Source of the DNA: CALLPQ01 sp964392325
GTDB lineage: Bacteria > Pseudomonadota > Alphaproteobacteria > Caulobacterales > Parvularculaceae
Reading direction: 5' to 3'
Assembly (NCBI GenBank): GCA_964392325.1
Contig: CAYMPJ010000004.1
Location: 62,001-126,000 of the forward strand
Length of the DNA stretch: 64,000 nucleotides
The notes beneath the pieces are model-generated. The model had not been told where the DNA came from. It searched no databases and worked only from the letters and a program-made list of their open reading frames with translations. The position numbers and the translations under genes were made by a program. Positions 18,455 to 26,521 of this stretch are shown here, in pieces; position 1 is the first letter of the stretch; every line of letters starts with the position of its first letter.

Positions 18455-19375
18455 CTAACAAGCTTTATGAGTGAGAGTTAGAAAATCGACGCGCGGCGGT
18501 ACGTTAAAGCGAATGGGTAGACCAACCATTCCCGTTCCCGATGTTACGAAAATAGGGCCCTTGGGCAAAGATTTATATCCATATCGTTTTGTATCGCATG
18601 CGAATGTAAACCAGCATGTGATGATAGGTAGGTTAACTTGCCCGCCATGGGTGTGCCCCGCGATCAGCAGGTCAAAACTTCCCTTTTTCAATATGCGTAT
18701 TGTTTTTGGATTGTGGGTCAACACAATGCGCGGGTTGGTGCCCGGTTTTGCAAGTAATTCAGTACCTTGCTTTTTATCAGACCAGCTATCAGAAAGACCA
18801 ATCAAGTCATAATTGTTGGCTATCATGGTCGCTTTATTGTCAATGATCTGAACACTGACATTTGGAAGAAATTCCGTCAGCTCTTTAGTCATATCAGGTC
18901 CGGGAACGCCGACATCATGGTTGCCAAGGACAGCATAAACCGGCGCGTTACTCTTTGCGAACGTTGAATAAGTTTTAGCATATCGTTTCGGATCAAGAAA
19001 ATACACAAGATCACCGGCTATAAGCACTGCGTCAGGATTATTCTTATTGATCGCATTGATGATCCTGTTAATTGGCATCGCATTTGAAAAAAGACCATTA
19101 TGCGTATCAGAAAATATAGCCAGTTTGATTTGGCCAGACTGTGCAAAGCATTTTTCCAAAGTTACTTGATGATTTTTGGTTGTTAGTAGGCGCGGCTCAA
19201 TAAATCTGGCATACGAAAAAACCGTAAGTGCTAAGATCATGCCGATTGCTGCATATCGTTGAAATTTACGACGCGTGATGATTACCCAAAGCATTAGGGC
19301 GGCCATTGGAAAGGCTAACCAGCTCGCATAAAAAATAACCAACTTGATATATTCTACCCATCCAAGGCCTGCCAT
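18455..19375 (-). CDS. Membrane-anchored metallophosphoesterase (YaeI/YkuE-like)
   Basis: This 306-residue calcineurin-like phosphoesterase has two hydrophobic segments at the N-terminus (about residues 8-58) and a phosphoesterase domain behind them. The dimetal motifs are all present: FSDTHNG, AGDLVY, LGNHDVG, LTHNP and AGHTHGGQ. The protein is probably anchored in the inner membrane with the catalytic domain in the periplasm or cytoplasm. Relatives hydrolyse phosphodiester or pyrophosphate bonds, for example in UDP-diacylglucosamine; the substrate here is not known. It converges with the sugar dehydrogenase gene and ends 11 bases before the acyl-CoA dehydrogenase start region on the same strand. 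Confidence 0.87.
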   Translation of the reverse strand: MAGLGWVEYIKLVIFYASWLAFPMAALMLWVIITRRKFQRYAAIGMILALTVFSYARFIEPRLLTTKNHQVTLEKCFAQSGQIKLAIFSDTHNGLFSNAMPINRIINAINKNNPDAVLIAGDLVYFLDPKRYAKTYSTFAKSNAPVYAVLGNHDVGVPGPDMTKELTEFLPNVSVQIIDNKATMIANNYDLIGLSDSWSDKKQGTELLAKPGTNPRIVLTHNPKTIRILKKGSFDLLIAGHTHGGQVNLPIITCWFTFACDTKRYGYKSLPKGPIFVTSGTGMVGLPIRFNVPPRVDFLTLTHKAC

Positions 19376-19386
19376 TTCATAACCCT

Positions 19387-21180
19387 TTAACTGCTTAGTA
19401 TGCTCGCATCAAAGGGTTGAAGTGTGTCACTGCCACTGCGCACAGCAGCGCCCAAACTCACCGCTTCCGCAAGAATATTATCACTATAGATTTTCAAAAG
19501 TGCTTTTTTTGATGCCAGCCATTCAGGATCAGTATCGCTATCCTCCATCAAACTCAGCACACCCGTTGCGAAATAGTGTCCGCCAGCGACATTGCCAAAC
19601 TGTTGAAGATAGGCGCTGGCTCCGGCCAATATAGCCTGATGCTGATCATCGGCTGCCATTTGTAGAAGGAAATTCGTTGAAAGTTCCAGCGCATTACATG
19701 CATTTTTCAACATGGCTGCGATTTTTAAAAAGGTCTGGTCGTTTGTTTCTTCCAATGCGGTAACGCTTGTTCTTGCCAATGCAATAAATTTGCGAGCGCC
19801 GCTACCGCCATCACCCTGCAGTTTGCGGCCAACCAGATCGATAGCCTGAATGCCGTTCGTGCCTTCATAAATTCCGCAAATTCTAACGTCACGCATATGT
19901 TGTGCGGCTTTGGTTTCTTCAACAAACCCCATGCCGCCATGTACTTGCACACCCATAGATGTGATTTCATTGGCGCGATCAGAAGACCATGCTTTGGAAA
20001 TCGGTGTTAGTAAAGCGTCAAGAATTTTGGCATCTTTGCGGCTTTCTTCGTCCGGGGCGCTAATCGCAAGATCATGTGCAACGCCATTGGCATAGCAAAT
20101 ACCGCGCGCAGCTTCTGTCATAGCTTTCATCAAAAATAAAGTTCTGCGAATATCGGCATGTTGATAAATCGGAATTTGTTCTCCGGTGCGCACGCCCGGC
20201 GCTCTGCCCTGACGGCGTTCCTGGGCATAGGCGAGGGCACGTTGAAAACTTCTCTCGGCAACGCCGACGGCTTGCGCGCCAACATCCAATCGAGCCGAAT
20301 TCATCATTACAAACATATTGGCAAGACCGCGATTTTCTTCGCCAAGAAGTGTGCCAATACAATTGCCATTATCCCCAAACGCCATTACGCAGGTTGGGCT
20401 ACCATGAGCGCCAAGTTTTTCCTCTAGCCCCACCGCATAAGCGTCATTGCGCTCACCGAGCGTTCCATCAGCATTGACGTGAAATTTAGGGACAAGAAAC
20501 ATTGATATGCCGCCAGTGCCTTCCGGCGCGCCGGGTAATCGCGCTAATACCAGATGCACAATATTTTCCGTCATATCATGGTCACCCCAAGTGATATAAA
20601 TTTTTTGTCCGGAAATTTTATAACGACCATCCCCAAGGGGTTCCGCTTTTGTGCGTATACCGCTTAAATCTGATCCGGCTTGGGGTTCGGTTAAATTCAT
20701 GGTTCCGGTCCATTCTCCGGTTACCATTTTTTCGAGATAAATTTTCTTTTGTTCTTCGCTCCCCGCATGCATGACGGCCTTGGTCGCGCCGCTGGTGAGC
20801 ATTGGGCATAATCCATAAGACATACAAGCCGCATTGACCGCTTCACATGCGGCAACCGCCATGGTTGTGGGTAGGTTTTGGCCGCCAACGCTTGTCGGAA
20901 AAGAGAGTGTGCCCCAACCGCCTTCGACATATTGTTGGTGCAATTGTTTCATCCCCGGAGTCGGGGTGACAGCGTTATTGGCCAGGGTTGCGCCTTGTTG
21001 GTCGCTAGTCCAGTTCATAGGGGCAATTTCATTGTCGCAAAATCTGGCAAGTTCTTCAACAATCGCTTCTAGCAATTCATCAGAGAGGTCTTCATAAGCC
21101 CCAGTTGCAATCAGGCGTTCAAACCCGGCCATATGTTTGAGGGCAAAATGCATATCGCGGATGGGGGTTGCAAAGCTCAT
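19387..21180 (-). CDS. Acyl-CoA dehydrogenase (large, ~600-residue type)
   Basis: This flavoprotein has 597 residues from the ATG at 21180 (MSFATPIRDMHF). The length and the extra C-terminal helical domain place it with the DmdC/FadE5-like acyl-CoA dehydrogenases rather than the 380-residue short forms. Motifs include TGTMNLTEPQAGSDL (about residues 155-170), KIYITWGDHD, and the catalytic-Glu region RICGIYEGTNGIQAIDL (about 420-436). The reaction is alpha,beta-dehydrogenation of an acyl-CoA with FAD, passing electrons to ETF. The frame extends 14 codons upstream, but the chosen ATG matches the family start. Substrate chain length is unknown. Confidence 0.9.
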   Translation of the reverse strand: MSFATPIRDMHFALKHMAGFERLIATGAYEDLSDELLEAIVEELARFCDNEIAPMNWTSDQQGATLANNAVTPTPGMKQLHQQYVEGGWGTLSFPTSVGGQNLPTTMAVAACEAVNAACMSYGLCPMLTSGATKAVMHAGSEEQKKIYLEKMVTGEWTGTMNLTEPQAGSDLSGIRTKAEPLGDGRYKISGQKIYITWGDHDMTENIVHLVLARLPGAPEGTGGISMFLVPKFHVNADGTLGERNDAYAVGLEEKLGAHGSPTCVMAFGDNGNCIGTLLGEENRGLANMFVMMNSARLDVGAQAVGVAERSFQRALAYAQERRQGRAPGVRTGEQIPIYQHADIRRTLFLMKAMTEAARGICYANGVAHDLAISAPDEESRKDAKILDALLTPISKAWSSDRANEITSMGVQVHGGMGFVEETKAAQHMRDVRICGIYEGTNGIQAIDLVGRKLQGDGGSGARKFIALARTSVTALEETNDQTFLKIAAMLKNACNALELSTNFLLQMAADDQHQAILAGASAYLQQFGNVAGGHYFATGVLSLMEDSDTDPEWLASKKALLKIYSDNILAEAVSLGAAVRSGSDTLQPFDASILSS

Positions 21181-21387
21181 GGTGTAAACTCCTGAAATTC
21201 TTATCAAAATGGTGGTGTACAAACCCGGATTTGTCTAGGCTCTTGCTGTTGGTAGTTCATTAGCATCTAGCTGCGTTTTTGAATAGTCATGACAACAGTG
21301 ACCATTTGCCATTTGCTTGGGCAATTTTAGGTGCTCGCGCCGACACTACGCGGGAACTTGATGGTTTATCAGCGTAACTTTAACTAT

Positions 21388-22695
21388 TCAGGAATTTTCT
21401 AAATGGTGATGATAGGCTTTTGCCATATTTTGATCGAGGCCTTGCATTTTAATCAGTGCACGCAGCAAGCCAAGTTTGCGATTGACCTTTTTACCATCAG
21501 CGATTGCATGGAGTTGCGCATAGAACCATGATTGCATTCCAAAACCATTGAGCGCTTTAAACAGGGCAATCGAGGATTTCTGGCTAAAAATCCCGGGGCC
21601 GATCCGCAATGTTTTTTCCCACTTTGGCAATGTATCTAATGAGCCAGCAAGTAATTGGCCGGGAGCATCTGTATCAACGCAAAGTGGGCGCCCAAGGCCG
21701 ATTAGATCGGTTTCATCACCGGTCAGAGCATTATTCATTGCCGTTCGGCTTCTAAACCCGCCCGTGACCATAAGGGGCATTTGCGCGACTTCCCGAATTT
21801 GCCTGGCGTAGTCTAGAAAATAAGCCTCGCGTATTTGCGTGCTGGTTTTTTTTGTCTCGTCATTGCCGGGGGCGATCCCTTTCATGTTCATCATGCGCGG
21901 CTGTTCGTAATTGCCGCCAGAGATTTCGAGAAAGTCCAAACCCAAACCATTCAGCATTTTGAGAACTTCCGTGCTATCTGATTGAGAAAATCCGCCCTTC
22001 TGGAAATCCGCAGAATTGAGTTTTACACAAACAGCAAAGCCGGGCGCGCTTTCGGCTTTGGCTGCTTTTACGACCTCTATTAAAAAGCGTGACCGGTTCT
22101 CTAATGAGCCGCCCCATTCATCTTCGCGTTGATTGGTGAGGGGGGATAAAAATTGACTGATCAAATAGCCATGAGCCCCATGAATTTGAACGCCGTCAAA
22201 GCCAGCGGTTCGCGCCGCGCGGGTTGCAATCGCAAAGCGTTCAATGAGTGTGCGAATTTCATCACTGGTCAAGGCACGGGGCGTTGCGAATTGACCGCCG
22301 GGAAGGGCGACCTTAACCGCGCTTGGGGCATCTGGTTCAAGGTTCACCATTTTCATGGTTTGCCGTCCCGCATGGGACAGCTGCATGATGATTTTGCCGC
22401 CACTCGATTTACACGCCTGTGCCCACCGTGCAAGTTTATCGGCATAGGCAGAGCTTGGGGTTTTATCGATAACGATATTGCCCGGTGCCTCCAGATTGCG
22501 TCGATCAATTTGGACATTGCCAGTGATCTGCAATCCGATCCCCCCTTCACTCCACGCCCGATAAAGACGCAAATGGCGCTCTGTTACCTGATTTTGAGGG
22601 TCGGCAAGGCGCTCCGTCATCGCTGCTTTGACAAGGCGGTTGGGAAGCTCAAGTCCTGAGGGTAAAATTATCGACTCGGAAATTGGTTGGTCCAT
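21388..22695 (-). CDS. NADH:flavin oxidoreductase, Old Yellow Enzyme family
   Basis: This 435-residue TIM-barrel FMN enzyme starts MDQPISESIILPSGLELPNRLV at 22695. The OYE landmarks are the FMN-binding N-terminal KAAMTE, LSHAGRQ (about 110), the GVQIHGAHGYLISQFLSP block with the catalytic His/His pair (about 180-196), ENRSRF (about 210) and GGNYEQP. The C-terminal phosphate-binding segment VTGGFRSR follows near residue 320. It likely reduces an activated alkene with NAD(P)H; the physiological substrate is unknown. The open frame extends 41 codons further, but those residues look non-family. Confidence 0.88.
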   Translation of the reverse strand: MDQPISESIILPSGLELPNRLVKAAMTERLADPQNQVTERHLRLYRAWSEGGIGLQITGNVQIDRRNLEAPGNIVIDKTPSSAYADKLARWAQACKSSGGKIIMQLSHAGRQTMKMVNLEPDAPSAVKVALPGGQFATPRALTSDEIRTLIERFAIATRAARTAGFDGVQIHGAHGYLISQFLSPLTNQREDEWGGSLENRSRFLIEVVKAAKAESAPGFAVCVKLNSADFQKGGFSQSDSTEVLKMLNGLGLDFLEISGGNYEQPRMMNMKGIAPGNDETKKTSTQIREAYFLDYARQIREVAQMPLMVTGGFRSRTAMNNALTGDETDLIGLGRPLCVDTDAPGQLLAGSLDTLPKWEKTLRIGPGIFSQKSSIALFKALNGFGMQSWFYAQLHAIADGKKVNRKLGLLRALIKMQGLDQNMAKAYHHHLENS

Positions 22696-22820
22696 AAACG
22701 CGGGTCCTGTAAATAATTGGGCCCTACTATTTATGCAAAACAAGGCGAACTTGCCAGCGTCTTGCGCATACGGGTTTAGGTCCGCAAGGTTTTGCCGAAT
22801 GGTGGGTGGAACGCACAAAA

Positions 22821-22850
22821 AAAGCGCACCCCTTTTACAGGGTGCGCTTT
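22821..22850 (-). terminator. Strong rho-independent terminator after the CsgG-like gene
   Basis: AAAGCGCACCC and GGGTGCGCTTT form a perfect 11-pair stem with an 8-base loop. Read on the minus strand it lies 22 bases after the stop of the CsgG-like gene and ends in a run of seven T (complement of 22815-22823). The plus strand also has T's, so it may act in both directions. Confidence 0.85.
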
Positions 22851-22872
22851 TTAAAAATTGAATTTCTTTTGC

Positions 22873-23811
22873 TTATTTAGCGGGTTTTAGTTTGTCGTTC
22901 GGAACCCAGCCAACATTGCCGTTTTCGTCTTCAACTTCCCACCATAGGCCTTCTTTGCCGCCAAGGGGATAGACTATCATCCCTTTTTCCAATTCGCGAA
23001 CAATGCTGGAGGACTCAGATGGCGAGCGCCTTAGCTGTACGGTTTTTCTGACTTTGAAAGTTTCTTGTGGCGCTTCCGCAGCCGGGTTGCCAATATCAAC
23101 GCCGCCCAGTTCATTTACGATCTGGCGGTAAGCGTCCAAAAAGGCGTATGTTACAACTTTACCAACTTCGGTATCTTCGTAACCACCCCCGACAGCGCCG
23201 CCAAATCCGGCAAAGCCACCTCCGCCAAAACTTAAATCTTTTTTGGAGGCAGAGCCCTCAGCAAATGCAATACCTTCTGTTGTGCGTGTGTTCATGACCT
23301 CAAGAAGGGTTTGGGCTTCAACACGTTTGGTTTTAAAGCCGCCGACGACGCCGCCAAGACGACCACCAATAGCGCGGCCAGCGATACCGCTGACAATCCC
23401 GCTGCCCCCGGCATTTTTGTCGGTGGTAATGATATCAGCGATCATGGTGAAGTCGGCTGCTTTTATCTGGCCGCCGCCAACATTGGAGCGTCGCTGTAGA
23501 TCACCGCTTTGGCTCAGGCCTTGCTCGGTCTGGGTTGCGCGTAATCCCGCGCCGCGATTAACGAGCTTGAAGCAGTTTGATCGCTTCACAAATACTTTTA
23601 GCAAGCGCTCAGGGCGGCGTAGTTTGTAATAGCGCCATCCCTGATAATCGTTTCCATTGACGACGGATATGGTGCCCAATGGTTCTGCGCATCGGGGAAT
23701 ATCGAGCTCTTTTGTTGAGCCACGATTATAGTCAACGCGCTTCTGGGCTTGTGCTGGCGTTGAGATAAAGCCTACAGCCACCATTGCCATTAAAATTGTT
23801 CTGGTTTTCAT
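22873..23811 (-). CDS. CsgG-like exported protein with C-terminal SH3 domain
   Basis: The protein has 312 residues from the ATG at 23811, with a clear signal peptide ending at STPAQAQ. The middle shows features of CsgG/HfaB-type secretion or assembly proteins: FKLVNRGAGL, AADFTMIADI, a glycine-zipper-like segment (GIVSGIAGRAIGGRLGGVVG) and VEAQTLLEVMNTRT. A bacterial SH3 domain follows from about residue 250 (VQLRRSPSESSSIV to GWVPNDKLK). CsgG forms outer-membrane pores for curli subunits, and this may be a divergent relative. No lipobox is seen, unlike CsgG. It is a single gene with its own strong terminator. An in-frame extension of 30 codons upstream is unlikely. Confidence 0.65.
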   Translation of the reverse strand: MKTRTILMAMVAVGFISTPAQAQKRVDYNRGSTKELDIPRCAEPLGTISVVNGNDYQGWRYYKLRRPERLLKVFVKRSNCFKLVNRGAGLRATQTEQGLSQSGDLQRRSNVGGGQIKAADFTMIADIITTDKNAGGSGIVSGIAGRAIGGRLGGVVGGFKTKRVEAQTLLEVMNTRTTEGIAFAEGSASKKDLSFGGGGFAGFGGAVGGGYEDTEVGKVVTYAFLDAYRQIVNELGGVDIGNPAAEAPQETFKVRKTVQLRRSPSESSSIVRELEKGMIVYPLGGKEGLWWEVEDENGNVGWVPNDKLKPAK

Positions 23812-24024
23812 TGAAATCCCCTTAATCTCTGTTTTTAAACCTGTTTTTAACTTGCCAGAGTCCCCATACCAAAACAAGCTAATAAAATGTAATCTATTCA
23901 CTTTAATTAATTATGCCTTTAGTCTCGCATAATAATCTTTATTTTGTGTTTCTTTCCTTGTGTTGGTCCTCTGCGGGCCTGCCCGCATTGATTGTGGATG
24001 GGGCTTTTGGGTCCCCATCCAGTA

Positions 24025-25047
24025 TTAATCATAATACCCACCAAGCTCGAACCACGGCCCTTTTGGGTTAATTGCTTGCGGCGCTGCGCCAATCCCCACA
24101 TCAGCAAAGGCCGAGAGGATAATGGCCCTGTCGGCACTGCTGATCGCATCATTATCTGGGCCGAGCGCTTCGTGCACGACCCAACCGATCACCGGTACTT
24201 TACGCAGTTCAACAATCGCAACCGCTTTTTGACCCCGGCGAGGGGCATAGCGATAGAAATAGCTTTCACCGCTCAACACGCCCCACAAATAGGTCCGGAT
24301 GCAATTTTTGAACTCCAACGCTGCACGCTTTAGATCAGCGTATCCGGTAAGCGGGCGCAATATATCGGCGCCATCTCGTATTAGCGCCTCTGTTGGCGCT
24401 GGCGGAAAAGGGACTTGCTCGTAATGGTTCATCACCCATGTTCGCACGCCGTGTGGCTTCACTTTTTCTAGTGATGCCAATATTTGACGATCATCAAGAT
24501 CGGTACGCACACGGCGCACGATCTCGATGGCAAATAGAAGTTGTCCCAAATCTTGCGGTGTTGCGATGACTTTCAACACGCCAGATGTGCGAAATGCCAC
24601 AGGCAAACGCCCGAGGGTTAGCACATGGCGGCGGGTAATCATTGGCAAATGGCGCAAGACTTTTCGTGCGGCGGTTTCCGCAAACAAATCAACCAACCGA
24701 CGATAAGAACAAGCGCGCCAGGGCGCACCTGCCAATTTAGGCACCAGCTTGACAATCGCCCCATCAACATCAACGGAGGAAAACGCGCTGATTAATGTTT
24801 TGCGGGCCATCACGGGGTAGGCGCGCGCAAAGGTATTTAGATGAAGATCATCTAAAGCTTTGTCGCCCATTAATGCGACACACAAGCCAATAAAATGCAG
24901 CTCGCTCCGGCGCAAGGTCAGTATACGCATTGCAAAATCTTGATCATGGTTAGCAATCGCCGCAATCGCGGGCGTCAGCCAATCATAAGGCCCATGCTCG
25001 TTATCAATAACGAATGCACGGCCTCCAGCGATGGGTTGGAAGGTCAT
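24025..25047 (-). CDS. Uncharacterised protein, possibly PcfJ-like
   Basis: This is a 340-residue protein from the ATG at 25047 (MTFQPIAGGRAFVID); an upstream ATG at 25173 would add 42 residues that look unlike coding sequence of the family. The N-terminal two thirds are helical and Arg/Leu-rich. The C-terminal third has a layout recalling PcfJ-like domains: LEFKNCIRTY with a Cys, GESYFYRY, VAIVELR and then VHEALGPDNDAIS. PcfJ proteins are found on conjugative and phage elements, but no such genes are nearby, so the match is tentative. No signal peptide or membrane segment is seen. Function unknown. Confidence 0.55.
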   Translation of the reverse strand: MTFQPIAGGRAFVIDNEHGPYDWLTPAIAAIANHDQDFAMRILTLRRSELHFIGLCVALMGDKALDDLHLNTFARAYPVMARKTLISAFSSVDVDGAIVKLVPKLAGAPWRACSYRRLVDLFAETAARKVLRHLPMITRRHVLTLGRLPVAFRTSGVLKVIATPQDLGQLLFAIEIVRRVRTDLDDRQILASLEKVKPHGVRTWVMNHYEQVPFPPAPTEALIRDGADILRPLTGYADLKRAALEFKNCIRTYLWGVLSGESYFYRYAPRRGQKAVAIVELRKVPVIGWVVHEALGPDNDAISSADRAIILSAFADVGIGAAPQAINPKGPWFELGGYYD

Positions 25048-25325
25048 TGGAATTTCTCTTGAATTTTTCGGGGTTGAGGTAGGCCAGTCAGAGTTATGCG
25101 ACCTTACCTCGAAAAGAGAGAAGGCGCAGTTCAGACAGGCTGTCGATAGCTCATCAGTTTGCGTTTCATCCATTGCTCCTTAGTCGGTTTAATTACCGGG
25201 AGGCGGGACATAGCGGAAGAAAACAAAAAAAGCAAGGGGGTTTTTGCTCAAGGCGTATATGGTGTTGTTTTTTTAAAACAACTTACCTTGGGTGAGTTGA
25301 GGCACGCTGGCCTAACAAGGCTAAA

Positions 25326-26135
25326 CTAGATTCTGCGTCCATAAAATGTAGCACGCGCAGAATCGCTGAGACGAATTCCGGGGCGTTCGTTATATGCGAA
25401 GACGACCAACATGCGCGTCACATTTCCGATTGTTGGTGTAACCCGGTGTATTGCGTTACGACCGCGAAACAAGACCAGATCACCGGGGTCAAAATCTAGC
25501 GTTTTTACGGGTTCTTTCTTATCTAAAATCGCGGCGACGCGATCATAAGCCATATCGCCAGAATCAGCGTCCCTGACGGCTGGTACATATTCGAAAACAC
25601 CTCCCGACTCGGGCGCTTGCAGCAGCATGGTTACGGCGAATGCTGAATTATCGAAATGCCAACCTAGTTCTTGTCCCTCTGATGCGAAGTGAATATTTAT
25701 CGAAGATACATCATCACTATAGGGATGAATTTCATTGATGCGAAGCGTGCCGCATAAAAATTTCCGGAATTTCTTGTCATTGTAAACGGCTCTTAACGGC
25801 GAGTCATCAGGGATTTGATCGTCAGCGATTAGCCCCTTGCTACTTGCGATTTGGCGATTGAATGTATGGTCCGGGCCAAGAGCGGGGTTCTCAGGCGTCA
25901 GATATACATTATGCGTTGATTGAGCATAGTAAGCGATTTTCTCGCGATCAGCTGATTGTTTGATGGTTTGTTCGACGGCTTGGGCTGAAAAAAAATCCTT
26001 CAGCACCAACGCGCCTGTCGTTTCAAGGTCACTGCGGCAGCGTTCAATATATTCTGCGGTGTCAATTGGATGTAATGACATCTGAATCATATCGCAGGAG
26101 GGGGGAGAGGATGCGCGGCTGTTAACGGGTTTCAT
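25326..26135 (-). CDS. 2OG-Fe(II) oxygenase (HalD/ArpA-like)
   Basis: The call is 269 residues; starts at M16 or M19 (MIQMSLHPIDT, about 26090) are also possible and would drop a low-complexity leader. The iron site is WHFDNSAF (H and D, about residues 165-171), with the distal His in NAIHRVTP (about 232) and the 2-oxoglutarate Arg in TRMLVVFAYNERP. GDLVLFRGR just before the distal His is typical of the family. The carboxylate ligand is present, so hydroxylation rather than halogenation is expected. The overall layout resembles oxygenases acting on free amino acids or small molecules. It is divergent from the thiamin operon; a link is not shown. Confidence 0.8.
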   Translation of the reverse strand: MKPVNSRASSPPSCDMIQMSLHPIDTAEYIERCRSDLETTGALVLKDFFSAQAVEQTIKQSADREKIAYYAQSTHNVYLTPENPALGPDHTFNRQIASSKGLIADDQIPDDSPLRAVYNDKKFRKFLCGTLRINEIHPYSDDVSSINIHFASEGQELGWHFDNSAFAVTMLLQAPESGGVFEYVPAVRDADSGDMAYDRVAAILDKKEPVKTLDFDPGDLVLFRGRNAIHRVTPTIGNVTRMLVVFAYNERPGIRLSDSARATFYGRRI

Positions 26136-26404
26136 AGCTAAAGATCTTTAAAGCTTCGTGGGTTTAATTAAGTTTTCTACCACTAATCGGCGGCTGTGTC
26201 TGTCTATCAGCTGGAGATATCCAGGTTTTATGCTTCACAAGCCAAGCACCGAATGTCGCTCTCGGGGGATTTTCCCCATTAATTCGCAAACCTGCATTAG
26301 GCGAAGCTAAAAAGGCCCAAAAGCCGCTTTTCAACCTCAAATCCAAGGCAATATCTCCATCAAATCATGAATTGCGCCCATGTCCTGCTTTTGCTATGCA
26401 TGGG

Positions 26405-26516
26405 TTAGCCGAGGGGCGCGGGCAGTACCCGCTGAGATCGTGTTATTCCGGAGTTATCCGGGACTGCCACATGAGCACCCTTTGAACCTGACCGGTTAGG
26501 ACCGGCGTAGGAACGG
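26405..26516 (+). ncRNA. TPP riboswitch (thi box)
   Basis: The segment has the conserved parts of the thiamin pyrophosphate aptamer in order: GAGGGGCGC, CTGAGA at 26432-26437, then ACCCTTTGAACCTGACCGG and GGACCGGCGTAGGAAC. GGGGCGC can pair with GAGCACCC (P2), CCGG with CCGG (P4/P5 arm) and CCG with CGG as the start of P1. A GGAG ribosome site overlaps the 3' end of P1 and is followed within 3-6 bases by ATG codons at 26522 and 26525. Binding of TPP is therefore expected to block translation, and perhaps transcription, of the downstream four-gene operon. Confidence 0.95.
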
Positions 26517-26521
26517 AGAAA

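Noticed and set aside
22153..22659. 168-codon plus-strand frame inside the OYE-family gene
   Set aside because: Antisense shadow of a conserved gene with no supporting features.
25264..25282. GTTGTTTT-TTT-AAAACAAC hairpin upstream of the PcfJ-like gene
   Set aside because: AT-rich stem without a T-run in the right place; not convincing as terminator or operator.
26164..26346. 60-codon minus-strand frame between the 2OG oxygenase and the riboswitch
   Set aside because: No ribosome site or recognisable composition; considered chance.
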